Source: Christensenella sp. UBA1385
GTDB lineage: Bacteria; Bacillota; Clostridia; Christensenellales; Aristaeellaceae
Direction: 5' to 3'
Length of the DNA: 32,562 nt
Assembly: GCA_002305755.1 (NCBI GenBank)
Contig: DBQV01000053.1
Span: 2,179 to 34,740 of the forward strand
In this document: positions 6,868-15,072 of the stretch, in pieces
How positions within the stretch are numbered: the stretch's first letter is position 1
How the letters are laid out: every line of letters begins with the position of its first letter
Notes under the pieces: model-generated
Told to the model about the DNA's origin: nothing
Databases searched by the model: none
What the model saw: the letters and a program-made list of their open reading frames with translations, nothing else
Made by a program: the position numbers and the translations under genes

Positions 6868-7956
6868 ATGAAAGCATCCGCCGTCAAAATTCTGATCCTG
6901 TGCGCGGCAGCCCTTTATTGTTTGCCCCTCTCCGCCGCCGGAGCCGCTTCCCCTGAGGGCGTGCGTATCACCGATGCCTTTGACTCGCGGGACGGCTGGC
7001 ATTATCGGATCGATATGCCTTCCCCCTCCCCCTTGCCCGAGCAACTGTATCAGTACAAGCTGGAAACAGTCCGCTTTTCCGCATCGGAGGTGGAAAAGGC
7101 CGCTGCGCCCTATATGGGCCGCTTTTCCTCTGATCGCTGGGTCTATAACGACACAACATTTGACGAGGGGCACAACTTCAGCTACGAGCCCAACTTTGAG
7201 TATAGCCGTCTGCGCATGAACATGGGATTTCCCGTCTTTCAAACCAGCTACGATGAAAACGATCCGCTCCTGCAGTCGGTGCTGCGCACGGCGCGCGCTG
7301 TCCTCGATGCGCTCAATATCGAATATGAATATCCCTTTTATACCGTTCAGCCAATATACCAGACACGGAACAATCCCTATGTACACATTGAAAGCATGGA
7401 TGAACTGATGGATGCCTGGGCTGCCGCCTCCGGGGGAGCGCTGAGCGAAGGCGTGAAAGCGCGCATACTCAGCATGGAAGCTCAAAATGACCCGGATTAT
7501 TTCGTCATGGCGCGTTTTTTGGTGGATGGCATCCCGCTTAACATCTCCGATAGCACCCCTATGGATCAATCCAAATATGATTCAGACCGTGGCTGTTACG
7601 CCAAATTGAGGATCACTCAAAGCGGCGAAATCAGCGCGCTGGATGTCAGCGGCTACTGCCGGACGGCCGCCAAGCAGCCAGAGCCACGAAGCGTGCTTGG
7701 CATCGATGAAGCGATTGAGGCCCTGAGGCAGCAAAACTTTTCCGGCAGCGGAAAGCCGCCCCTGCCGGATGTCGAAATCAGCGGGGCGGAGTTTTGCCTA
7801 TCGGTAAACAGAAAGGGAAACACCTACCCCGTCTGGCGTTTTTTCTGCGTGAGCGACCGCAAAGACGAGCTTGAGCAGCAGGGCCGGCCCTATACTGACT
7901 ACGACCGTTTTATCTCATACAATCACTGCATCAACGCGCTGATCGGGGCACGGTGA
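6868..7956 (+). CDS. Secreted protein of unknown function encoded with an ABC transporter
   Basis: About 362 aa, not recognised as a named family. A signal peptide is clear: basic head, hydrophobic core VKILILCAAALYCLPLSAAG, cleavage probably near residue 25. The mature part has no Cys lipid anchor, so it is probably released or held by other means. The C-terminal YPVWRFFCVSDRKD followed by YNHCINALIG recalls the YPxW-strand and terminal helix of YycH/YycI-like extracytoplasmic domains; this is a faint likeness. ATG 6868 is preferred over ATG 6862 because GAGG at 6857-6860 is correctly spaced only for the former. Its stop overlaps the region that starts the permease, so the two are coupled. 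Confidence 0.65.
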   Translation: MKASAVKILILCAAALYCLPLSAAGAASPEGVRITDAFDSRDGWHYRIDMPSPSPLPEQLYQYKLETVRFSASEVEKAAAPYMGRFSSDRWVYNDTTFDEGHNFSYEPNFEYSRLRMNMGFPVFQTSYDENDPLLQSVLRTARAVLDALNIEYEYPFYTVQPIYQTRNNPYVHIESMDELMDAWAAASGGALSEGVKARILSMEAQNDPDYFVMARFLVDGIPLNISDSTPMDQSKYDSDRGCYAKLRITQSGEISALDVSGYCRTAAKQPEPRSVLGIDEAIEALRQQNFSGSGKPPLPDVEISGAEFCLSVNRKGNTYPVWRFFCVSDRKDELEQQGRPYTDYDRFISYNHCINALIGAR

Positions 7957-7961
7957 CCGCC

Positions 7962-9674
7962 ATGAAAGATATATGGATGCAAGTCCTTCGAGGGCTGAAG
8001 AGCAAGGGTTTTCCGGCTGCCTGCGCGCTCATGACCTACTCGCTGATCTTTGTGCATACGGATGCCAGGGTGTTTTGGACAGACCCTCTAAGTTATTTTC
8101 AAGTCGGCGATTTCAGCTATCACTTTTTCATCACCTTTTTGTACGGCATCCACCAATACGCCATCCCGCTGGCCGCGGCGCTGCCGCTGGGTTTTGTTTT
8201 TTGCGATGATGAACAAACCGGTTTTTCCCGCCTGTGCATGGGCAGAATGAGCCGCCCACCTTACCTGCTGCACAGGACGCTGGCCGCAACGATCCTGGCC
8301 ATGCTGGCAGTGAGCTTGCCCACGCTGATCAACACGATTTTTTTGTATTTCATCACGCAAGGCAGCGTTCCGCTCGAAGGCTGGCTGGAAGCAGCGGCAG
8401 CGGGGACCTACGGCTGGCGCGCCAGCAAGGATTACTTTTATGTGATCGTCCTTGAACAGATGCTCAGGCAGGCAATCTCCGCGGCCACCTTTGCCCTGAT
8501 CGCCATCGGCCTTTCGGCGCTCTGGCGCAGCCGGGCCTTTGTGTTGATCGCAAGCTTTTCTGTTTCCATACTGGCCGATCATCTGCTGGGCCGTTTCCTG
8601 GGGCAGGAATACACGCTTTCCTTCCTGCAGGCGCTGCCGCTATCTGCCGCGCAGGATGCCGCAGCTTATCTGCCGCGCCAGGCCGTCGTGCTGGCGGCCG
8701 CCGCCGCATTTTGCGGCGCGTGCCTTGTCTGGCGCTATCTGCCGTGGTTGGAGCGATGGCGGCAGCGCATTTCCCCAGGGCCGCTTCCCGGCCATATTTT
8801 TCCCGCTGTTCCCCTACTCATCCCGCGCCCGCTGCGGGGCACCTGGTTAGGCCGCCTGGCAGTAGATATCCGCGCCAACCTCAGCGTCGCCACTTTGCTT
8901 CCCGCCGCCGTCATTGCCGCGATCTCCCTGGCCATGGGTTTCGTCGTCTACCGCCCGGCATTCACCCTTGGCGAGGCCCTGCTGGATGTGTTCGGCGGAG
9001 CCGCCTGGGTGATGCCCCGTGTGGAGTTTGCCGCCGTGGGCAGGTGGCTGCTGATCCTTCTGCCGGCCACAATGGGCAACGCCATCAATGTGCAGCGAGA
9101 AATCGGCAGCCGTTGCCTCATCTGCCTGTATAGAGGCAGAGGCTGGTGGCTGTCCAAGTGCCTCGCCGCCGCGGCCTATGCGCTGATCTCAACGCTTGTG
9201 ATGTTCATCTGCGTGACGCTGGCCGCCCTGCTGGCAGGGGGACGGGAGCTTAGCGTCTATATGGAAAACGAGGATGGATTCATCACAGCCAGCGCCAGCG
9301 TGACGCCCCTGCTGCTTGTGCTGTTCGCCGGACATCTGGTCATGCTCTCTCAGCTTCAGGCGCTCATTCATTTTACCTTCAAAAGCTCCAACGCAGGCAT
9401 GATCGCCGTAATCCTGCCGGTCATTGTCACGATGCTGCTGTATTCGGGCATCTATCGCCCGAACCCCAATCTGTATATCCCCTTCAACTGGGGCATGATA
9501 CTTAGGAGCGAGCTGTTCAGCCCGCTTACGGAAACCGTTGGCAGCGAGACCTACCCCTTGTGCGCGCTTGCAATGCCCGGCGTTCTTTTCTGGCAGGGCG
9601 CGCTGACCGCCTTGCTGTTTTCCCTCAGCGCGGCAGCCGCAGGGCTGATTCGCCACGCGCAGCGAGCGTTTTGA
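7962..9674 (+). CDS. ABC-2-like permease with two similar halves
   Basis: A polytopic membrane protein of about 570 aa with around twelve hydrophobic segments. Two halves seem related: near residue 75 EQTGFSRLCMGRMSRPPYLL, and near residue 390 QREIGSRCLICLYRGRGWW, each follow a membrane pair and precede another, like the first cytoplasmic loop of ABC-2 permeases (E..G....R). It would therefore act as a fused pair with the downstream ATPase. The substrate is unknown; export of a peptide or antibiotic, or immunity, are options. GGTGA at 7952-7956 favours ATG 7962 over GTG 7953. It lies between the secreted protein and the ATPase with almost no spacing. Confidence 0.7.
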   Translation: MKDIWMQVLRGLKSKGFPAACALMTYSLIFVHTDARVFWTDPLSYFQVGDFSYHFFITFLYGIHQYAIPLAAALPLGFVFCDDEQTGFSRLCMGRMSRPPYLLHRTLAATILAMLAVSLPTLINTIFLYFITQGSVPLEGWLEAAAAGTYGWRASKDYFYVIVLEQMLRQAISAATFALIAIGLSALWRSRAFVLIASFSVSILADHLLGRFLGQEYTLSFLQALPLSAAQDAAAYLPRQAVVLAAAAAFCGACLVWRYLPWLERWRQRISPGPLPGHIFPAVPLLIPRPLRGTWLGRLAVDIRANLSVATLLPAAVIAAISLAMGFVVYRPAFTLGEALLDVFGGAAWVMPRVEFAAVGRWLLILLPATMGNAINVQREIGSRCLICLYRGRGWWLSKCLAAAAYALISTLVMFICVTLAALLAGGRELSVYMENEDGFITASASVTPLLLVLFAGHLVMLSQLQALIHFTFKSSNAGMIAVILPVIVTMLLYSGIYRPNPNLYIPFNWGMILRSELFSPLTETVGSETYPLCALAMPGVLFWQGALTALLFSLSAAAAGLIRHAQRAF

Positions 9675-9693
9675 CAGCATGAAAGGAAACGGC

Positions 9694-10335
9694 ATGTATA
9701 TAGAATTGAGCCATATCAATAAAACCTACGGAAGGCATCAGGTGCTGAAGGATGTGAGCGTTTCCTTTGCCAGGGGGCAGATCCACGGCATCATCGGCCG
9801 CAACGGCAGCGGTAAAACCCAGCTGTTCAAGACGATCTGCGGCTACGTGAGGCCCGATTCCGGGCTTGTCATGGTCAACGGCCGGCGCATCGGCAAGGAC
9901 GCGGGCTACCCGGACGATATGGGCCTTCTGATCGAAAACCCCGGCTTCCTTGGAAACTACGACGGCCTGTTCAACCTCCAGATGCTGGCCGCCATGAACA
10001 CGCGCCTGAAAAAGGCTGATCTGGCCCAGCTAATGCAGCGCGTAGGCTTGGGGGATGCGCTCCGCGTCAAAGTTCATCAATACAGCCTCGGCATGAAGCA
10101 GCGCCTCGGACTGGCGCAGGCGCTGATGAACAACCCTTCCCTGCTGATACTGGACGAGCCTTTCAACGGACTGGATAAATCCGGCGTGGCGGATCTGCGC
10201 GGCATGCTGCTCAGCCTGAAGGCAGAGGGAAAAACCATCCTGCTGGCCAGCCACAATCCCTATGATATCGAAATACTCTGCGATACCATCCACGAGATGG
10301 ATGCCGGCGTCCTGTCCAGCCCTCAGCCCGGATGA
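9694..10335 (+). CDS. ABC transporter ATP-binding protein
   Basis: A 213-aa nucleotide-binding subunit. Walker A GRNGSGKT is at about residues 32-39, the signature YSLGMKQRL at about 130, Walker B LLILDEPFNGLD at about 152-163 and the switch His in ASHN at about 188-191. It powers the permease encoded 19 bases upstream. AAAGGA at 9682-9687 places the start at ATG 9694, not the earlier ATG at 9679. Small single-domain ATPases of this type usually serve drug or peptide exporters. It has no extra C-terminal domain. Confidence 0.9.
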   Translation: MYIELSHINKTYGRHQVLKDVSVSFARGQIHGIIGRNGSGKTQLFKTICGYVRPDSGLVMVNGRRIGKDAGYPDDMGLLIENPGFLGNYDGLFNLQMLAAMNTRLKKADLAQLMQRVGLGDALRVKVHQYSLGMKQRLGLAQALMNNPSLLILDEPFNGLDKSGVADLRGMLLSLKAEGKTILLASHNPYDIEILCDTIHEMDAGVLSSPQPG

Positions 10336-10353
10336 GGCCGGTTAAATGAAGCC

Positions 10354-11343
10354 TTGATATCAGTATCTATGAAGACGGTCACCTTTGCCTGGCAGCCGGA
10401 TGTCTTCAGCGAGATCGGCCTTGAACCGCCGAAGCATTTCGGCGGCCTGATCGCCGCGCTGTGCGCCTGGCGGGACGGGCCCTCGCGGGAATACCCGGAA
10501 TACAGCTTCGGCCAGACGGACGACCTGAGGAAGGAGCTGCTCCGCCTGGCCTTTGACCTCTACGTTCATCAGCGCCGGGCGCAGGGCGGCGGCTGGCAGT
10601 TTGACGACCCGCTGTTCCGGGAGCTCATCGGCAGCGTCACCCGGCTGGACGAAGGGGCGCTGCGCGAGCTTTCCGCCCTGGGGGAGGAAGAAAGAGACCT
10701 GTACCCCGGTTTCTCCATCCTTCCCTTGATCGACACCAACTGGCGTTACCTCCCGCGGCAGGAGCACGGGCGTCTCTCCCTGCGCGAGCCCTGGGAGCCG
10801 TGTGCCCTGCCGATCGCGGAGGGAGCGCCCGCCGCGCTGAGAGGCGACTTTATCCTGCTGGGCGTGTCCGCCTTCAGCGGCCATCGGGAGGAGGCGAACA
10901 GGTTTTTGGAAAGCTGTGTTTCGGCCCTGCCCGAGGATTTTACCGCCGCGCTGAGCCCGGAGCGCAGGCAGGCCCTTGAAAACCCCCGCTATGAAGAGGA
11001 GGCGCGGAACCTGCGCTCCGTGATCGAGGCCCTGAAGACCGATATCGCGGCCGCGAAGGAGAAGGGCGCGAATCCCTCGGGGTACGAGCAGGATCTGGCC
11101 TACTTTGAATCCCTGATGGAGCGGAGCGAGCAGACCCTTAAATATCTGCTGACGGAAGAAGAAGTAATGCTCGCACACGAAAAAATGGCCCTCGTCTATG
11201 TGCCGGACGATCTGCACAGGGCCGAGGAGGACAGCGGCATCCGCGCCGGCTTTGAAAGCTTCATCGACGGCGCGATCCCGCTTGATCTGTTCATCAGCCA
11301 GTCGGACAACGCGCTGCGCCTCATCCGGGCGGAGTCAAGATAA
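10354..11343 (+). pseudogene. 5'-truncated extracellular solute-binding protein
   Basis: A frame of about 329 aa without signal peptide or ribosome binding site (TTG 10354 or ATG 10369). Its first part, VFSEIGLEPPKHFGGLIAAL, matches the 'GL..P.TF.EL...L' stretch found well inside family 1 sugar/peptide binding proteins; the end, FESFIDGAIPLDLFISQ, matches their C-terminal helix. About the first 150 residues, including export signal and lipobox, are missing. Without them it could not work as a transport receptor. The frame is otherwise intact, so the loss may be recent. It directly follows the ATPase gene (18 bases) but is not expected to belong to that exporter. Confidence 0.55.
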
Positions 11344-11486
11344 GAGTTTTCCGGGCCAGACCGACGGAGACAGCCTCACGCGCGGCAGGACACCATGGTC
11401 GTTATTTTCCCCACGTCAGGATGATGAAAGCCCGCGATTGGCCCGATAACGGTCTCTCCCCCGCCCTGTTCCTCCCCTCCCGTTTT

Positions 11487-11516
11487 TGTTTTATTTTCCC
11501 CAGCCCGTGCTATAAT
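11487..11516 (+). promoter_or_regulatory. Sigma-A-type promoter of the decayed lipoprotein gene
   Basis: TTGTTT (11487-11492), 18-base spacer, perfect TATAAT (11511-11516). A leader of about 120 bases separates it from the ATG at 11644. The promoter outlived its gene. Confidence 0.55.
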
Positions 11517-11617
11517 CATTTCAGTGATCGGCGCGGTGCTGGTTTTTCGCGTGCGCTGATGAGATATATACCCGGCGAGGGCGCCCCCGTCGCGGCAAAT
11601 CGCCGCCCAGGGTTCAG

Positions 11618-11639
11618 GAAAGAAAGAAAGAAAGAAAGA
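11618..11639 (+). repeat. (GAAA)5 tetranucleotide tract before an ATG
   Basis: Five GAAA units plus GA (11618-11639) fill the space between AGG at 11616-11618 and the ATG at 11644. Such tracts can slip and change spacing or expression. Here the gene downstream is broken. Confidence 0.8.
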
Positions 11640-11643
11640 CGAT

Positions 11644-11759
11644 ATGAAAAAGCTGCTGGGCCTCCTGTGCTGCCGACGCAGACCATCTCCCTGACCGAGG
11701 ATGGCTCCCTGGCCTACGAGATGATGGGCCTGGGCTTCTACTTTACCAAGACGGAATAA
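11644..11759 (+). pseudogene. Internally deleted lipocalin-like lipoprotein gene
   Basis: The ATG at 11644 opens a typical lipoprotein signal start (MKKLLGLLCC). After about ten codons, at 11675, the sequence jumps into the last 28 codons of the lipocalin-like gene (TQTISL...TKTE, stop 11757-11759), but in a different frame, so translation stops at a TGA near 11692. Promoter, 5' end, 3' end and terminator remain while the middle is gone. It shows what the missing front of the gene at 4317 may have looked like. Confidence 0.75.
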
Positions 11760-11816
11760 TACAAACTCGTATAAACATCGGCCCGGGGCAGGTATGTGCC
11801 CCGGGCTTTGGTATTA
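11675..11816 (+). repeat. 142-bp direct repeat, copy B
   Basis: Second copy of 4742-4883, one mismatch in 142 bases. It includes the gene end and the terminator. Confidence 0.95.
11781..11809 (+). terminator. Terminator (copy B)
   Basis: Identical to 4848-4876: 10-bp stem, 6-base loop, TTT. Confidence 0.6.
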
Positions 11817-12168
11817 TGCCTCTTCTCTTCTGAAGCAGCGCACAGCTTTGGCGCGGGCCTTTCATCCGCATAAACCGAGAGAGAGGCATAGCAGCGCTGC
11901 GCCGCCTGAGCGAAGCCGGACAAGGCGGAAAAAACGCTAATAGTGATGGGTGGAAAACAGGCAATGTAAAGCGTGCCTGCGGAACAAAAAGAACGTCCGG
12001 CAGTCTAAGGGCCGCTTTGCAGACCGCAGGCAAGAAAATGTACGGCAGTCTGAAAAACCTTCAGTTTTTCTGCAAACCTTCCGCTCAGACACCCTCCACA
12101 CCAATGCTGCGCACCCTCATGCAGGCACAGCGCGCTGACAAAAGAAGTGCAGCCTGTTTAGGTACGAT
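11817..12168 (+). other. Non-coding stretch without a recognised gene
   Basis: Short frames on both strands show no start signals or family motifs. A small hairpin (GAAAAAC-CTTCA-GTTTTTC, about 12048-12066) and two copies of CGGCAGTCT (near 11999 and 12033) are the only structures seen. Confidence 0.5.
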
Positions 12169-12517
12169 ACATAGGTAACATCGGTGGGTAGAAAAACAGA
12201 GAGACTTTGGTAGAATGAATCTGCAAGAAAAAACTGCCAAAGGAGACTCTCTGTATGAATGATTCTAATCGCGACGCGCACTGGCGTCAACGCATGCTGC
12301 TGTATTGTCAGAACCACGGGCTGACAGAGACCTCGATTCGATACCGGCAGAGCCGCAAGACCATCTGGAAATGGCAAAACAGATGGGAAGGGACCTGGCA
12401 GAGCCTGGTGGATCAAAGCCGCCGGCCACACAACGGTCCGAATTTGCTTCGCAAATCTCCACCCTCCCCTTGACATCAATGCACTGCTTCATCTCCTACC
12501 CAATGTGTTACCTATGT
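12169..12517 (+). mobile_element. Internally deleted insertion sequence with both terminal inverted repeats
   Basis: Imperfect terminal repeats lie at 12169-12191 (starts ACATAGGTAACA) and 12496-12517 (the reverse complement starts with the same 12 bases); the inner GGGTAG also matches. Between them is the first part of a transposase. At about 350 bp it is far too short to be autonomous but could be moved by a full copy. The ends and the protein suggest the IS481/IS3 group. No clear target duplication is visible. Confidence 0.7.
12255..12473 (+). pseudogene. Truncated transposase (helix-turn-helix part only)
   Basis: A ribosome binding site (AAGGAGA at 12239-12245) and ATG start a 72-codon frame. 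Residues 1-60 look like the N-terminal HTH of IS481/IS3-type transposases (ETSIRYRQSRKTIWKW, then SLVDQSRRPH). The DDE catalytic core is absent; after SRRPH the sequence jumps to the element's right end. Confidence 0.7.
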
Positions 12518-12561
12518 TTGACACTCCTACATCCCAATATCGACGCCCTGCTGGCGGGCGA

Positions 12562-12591
12562 TTGACACACGCCCTTCAAAGCTGGTATGCT
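12562..12591 (+). promoter_or_regulatory. Promoter of the fba-pfp operon
   Basis: Perfect TTGACA (12562-12567), 18-base spacer, TATGCT (12586-12591) with an extended TGG just before it. It starts 45 bases after the insertion-sequence remnant. Confidence 0.7.
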
Positions 12592-12642
12592 TATAGTAGT
12601 GGGCTGATTAAAACTCGCAATATATACAGGAGGATGTTACTT

Positions 12643-13575
12643 ATGCCGTTAGTCAACAGCCGGGATATGTTTAAGCGCGCGTACGAGGGCGGCTACGCCA
12701 TCGGCGCCTTCAACGTCAACAACATGGAGATCATTCAGGGCATCATGGAGGGCGCGACGGCGGAAAACGCCCCCGTCATCCTGCAGGTTTCCGCGGGCGC
12801 GCGCAAGTACGCCAACCATACCTACCTGATGAAGCTGATCGAGGCGGCTGTCGAGACCAGCGGTCTGCCCATCGTTGTGCACCTGGACCACGGCCCGGAT
12901 TTTGAAACCTGCAAGAACTGCATCGACGGCGGCTTCACCAGCGTGATGATCGACGGCAGCCACCTGAGCTTTGAAGAGAATATCGCCCTTACCCGCCGCG
13001 TGGTGGAATACGCGCACGACCGGAACATCACCGTCGAGGCCGAGCTGGGCCGCCTGGCCGGCGTGGAAGACGATATCAAGGTCTCCGCCGAGGATTCCAG
13101 CTACACCCGTCCGGAGGACGTGGAGGAGTTCGTCACCAGAACGGGCTGCGACAGCCTGGCCATCGCCATCGGCACCAGCCACGGCGCCTTCAAGTTCAAG
13201 GGCACACCGAAGCTGCGCTTCGACATCCTGGAGGATGTCAGCCGCAGGCTGCCCGGCTTCCCCATCGTGCTGCACGGCGCCTCCAGCGTCATCCCCGAGT
13301 ATGTGGAAATGATCAACACCTACGGCGGCAAGATGGACGGCGCTCAGGGCGTGCCCGAGGAGATGCTGCGCAAGGCCGCTTCCATGGCGGTGTGCAAGAT
13401 CAACATCGATTCCGACCTGCGCCTGGCCTTCACCGGCGTGATCCGCAAGCACTTTGCCGAGCATCCCGATCACTTTGACCCGCGCCAGTATCTCTCCGAG
13501 GCCCGCAGCGCGCTGGCCGGCATGGTGCGCCACAAGATCGTGAACGTGCTTGGCTGCAACGGAAAGGCAGAATAA
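12643..13575 (+). CDS. fba: Class II fructose-1,6-bisphosphate aldolase
   Basis: A 310-aa zinc aldolase that interconverts fructose-1,6-bisphosphate with glyceraldehyde-3-phosphate and dihydroxyacetone phosphate. The catalytic Asp and first zinc His are in HLDHGPDF (Asp82, His83); the other metal-site residues are Glu134 (VEAELG), His180 (GTSHG) and His211 (LHGASS). AGGAGG at 12628-12633 sets the start at ATG 12643; the frame runs further up into the insertion-sequence end, which is chance. It lies 10 bases before pfp, whose ribosome binding site overlaps the fba stop codon. Other class II substrates such as tagatose-bisphosphate are possible, but the pfp neighbour favours glycolysis. Confidence 0.93.
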   Translation: MPLVNSRDMFKRAYEGGYAIGAFNVNNMEIIQGIMEGATAENAPVILQVSAGARKYANHTYLMKLIEAAVETSGLPIVVHLDHGPDFETCKNCIDGGFTSVMIDGSHLSFEENIALTRRVVEYAHDRNITVEAELGRLAGVEDDIKVSAEDSSYTRPEDVEEFVTRTGCDSLAIAIGTSHGAFKFKGTPKLRFDILEDVSRRLPGFPIVLHGASSVIPEYVEMINTYGGKMDGAQGVPEEMLRKAASMAVCKINIDSDLRLAFTGVIRKHFAEHPDHFDPRQYLSEARSALAGMVRHKIVNVLGCNGKAE

Positions 13576-13585
13576 GGAGCAGCGT

Positions 13586-14800
13586 ATGGAGCTTGAAGGC
13601 AAAGTCGTCGTCGCCCAGGGCGGCGGCCCGACCGCGGTGATCAACCAGAGCCTGGTCGGCGTGGTGCTGGAAAGCCGCAAATTTCGCCAGATCACCAAGG
13701 TGTACGGCGCGGTGGGCGGCGTCAACGGCATCATCAACGACAGGTTCCTGGACCTGACCCAGGAGACCACCAACAATCTGGAGCGCGTGGCGGTCACCCC
13801 CTCCTCCGCGCTGGGCAGCACCCGCGATAAGCCCGACGAGAAGTACTGCGAGGAGATCTTCAACATCTTCAGGCTGCACGACGTGCGCTACTTCTTCTAC
13901 ATCGGCGGCAACGATTCCGCCGACACGGTGCGCATCGTCAACCAGAACGCCGAGCGCTTCCACTACGATTTCCGCGCCATCCACATCCCCAAGACCATCG
14001 ACAACGACCTGGTGCTCAACGACCACACGCCCGGTTACCCCTCGGCGGCCAAGTATGTGGCGCAGGCCTTCATCGGCATGGACCTTGACAACCGGGCCCT
14101 GCCCGGCATCCACATCGGCGTGGTGATGGGCCGGCACGCGGGCTTTCTGACCGCGGCCTCCAGCATCGCGCAAAAATACCCGGACGACGGCCCCCACCTG
14201 ATCTATGTGCCGGAGCGTCCCTTCTCGGTGGAGCTCTTCCTGCACGATGTCAAGCAGGTGTACGACCGCCTGGGCCGCTGCGTGGTGGCCGTCAGCGAGG
14301 GCATACAGGATGAGCAGGGCGTGCCGATCCTCTCCAAGCTGATCACCACCGAGCGCGACGCGCACGGCAACATCCAGCTCTCCGGCTCCGCCGCGCTGGG
14401 CGAGCGCCTGGCCAACCTGGTCAAGGAAAACCTCGGCATCAGCCGCGTGCGCAGCGACACGCTGGGCTACCTGCAGCGCAGCTTCCTGGGCTGCGTCAGC
14501 CAGGTGGACCAGCTGGAGGCGAGGGAAGTGGGCGAGAAGGCCGCGCAGTTTGCCATCTGGCACAACATCGACGGCTCCATCACCATGAACCGCACGGGCT
14601 ATTACTCTGTGGACTATCAGCTGAGGGAGCTTCAGGAGATCGCGGGCCGCACCAAGCTGATGCCCGATCACTTCATCAACCCCGAAGGCAACAACGTGAC
14701 CGAGGACTTCAAATACTACCTGCAGCCCCTGCTGGGCAGCGACATGCCCGCCGCCCACCGGCTGCGCGCGCCTGCCGCCCCCAAGATCGACAGGAAATAA
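13586..14800 (+). CDS. pfp: 6-phosphofructokinase, probably pyrophosphate-dependent
   Basis: A 404-aa PfkA-superfamily enzyme that phosphorylates fructose-6-phosphate. Two signature positions point to PPi as donor: GGNDS at 107-111 has Asp where ATP enzymes have Gly, and PKTIDND at 135-141 has Lys where ATP enzymes have Gly. MGRHAGF at 181-187 binds substrate. PPi use makes the step reversible and saves ATP, common in anaerobes. AAGGAG at 13574-13579 and ATG 13586 define the start; the frame extends upstream but without a start signal. It forms an operon with fba and is followed by a terminator at 14878. Confidence 0.92.
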   Translation: MELEGKVVVAQGGGPTAVINQSLVGVVLESRKFRQITKVYGAVGGVNGIINDRFLDLTQETTNNLERVAVTPSSALGSTRDKPDEKYCEEIFNIFRLHDVRYFFYIGGNDSADTVRIVNQNAERFHYDFRAIHIPKTIDNDLVLNDHTPGYPSAAKYVAQAFIGMDLDNRALPGIHIGVVMGRHAGFLTAASSIAQKYPDDGPHLIYVPERPFSVELFLHDVKQVYDRLGRCVVAVSEGIQDEQGVPILSKLITTERDAHGNIQLSGSAALGERLANLVKENLGISRVRSDTLGYLQRSFLGCVSQVDQLEAREVGEKAAQFAIWHNIDGSITMNRTGYYSVDYQLRELQEIAGRTKLMPDHFINPEGNNVTEDFKYYLQPLLGSDMPAAHRLRAPAAPKIDRK

Positions 14801-14877
14801 GCAGCCCGGCAAGGGTACAGTCTCGGGTAGCGAGCATCGAGGCCCGATCCGGCACATGCGGAGCAGGGCTCCAAACG

Positions 14878-14938
14878 AAGGGCTTCCGATGGCCCGACGC
14901 AGTTTGCGGCGGCGCCTCGGAAGCCCTTATTCTGTTTT
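14878..14938 (+). terminator. Terminator after pfp
   Basis: A perfect 12-bp stem (14878-14889 with 14917-14928) encloses a 27-base G+C-rich loop, followed by ATTCTGTTTT. The gap between pfp and the convergent peptidase gene (14801-15072) holds no gene that I can support. Confidence 0.65.
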
Positions 14939-15072
14939 GTCAGTTTTCCATGTTTTGCAGACGCTGTTTGGAAAGCAGCGCCCGCGTGATGTCCCTTCTG
15001 ATCATACCGATGAAAGATGTTCAGGCATCCAAAAAGGCCGCCCGGGCGATGCGTTAACAAGTTGAACTGGTA

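Noticed and set aside
11743..12033. Minus-strand frame of 96 codons in the non-coding stretch
   Set aside because: Covers the terminator and repeat B end, with no RBS; Arg/Pro/Ser-rich composition suggests chance. It could mark a dispersed non-coding repeat, but that cannot be checked here.
11950..12138. Plus-strand 62-codon frame
   Set aside because: No ribosome binding site and no recognisable motif.
12649..13866. Minus-strand frame across fba and the start of pfp
   Set aside because: Crosses two clear genes, and no family features are seen.
13430..14857. Long minus-strand frame opposite pfp (475 codons)
   Set aside because: Shadow of a well-supported gene; low-complexity Val/His/Asp composition.
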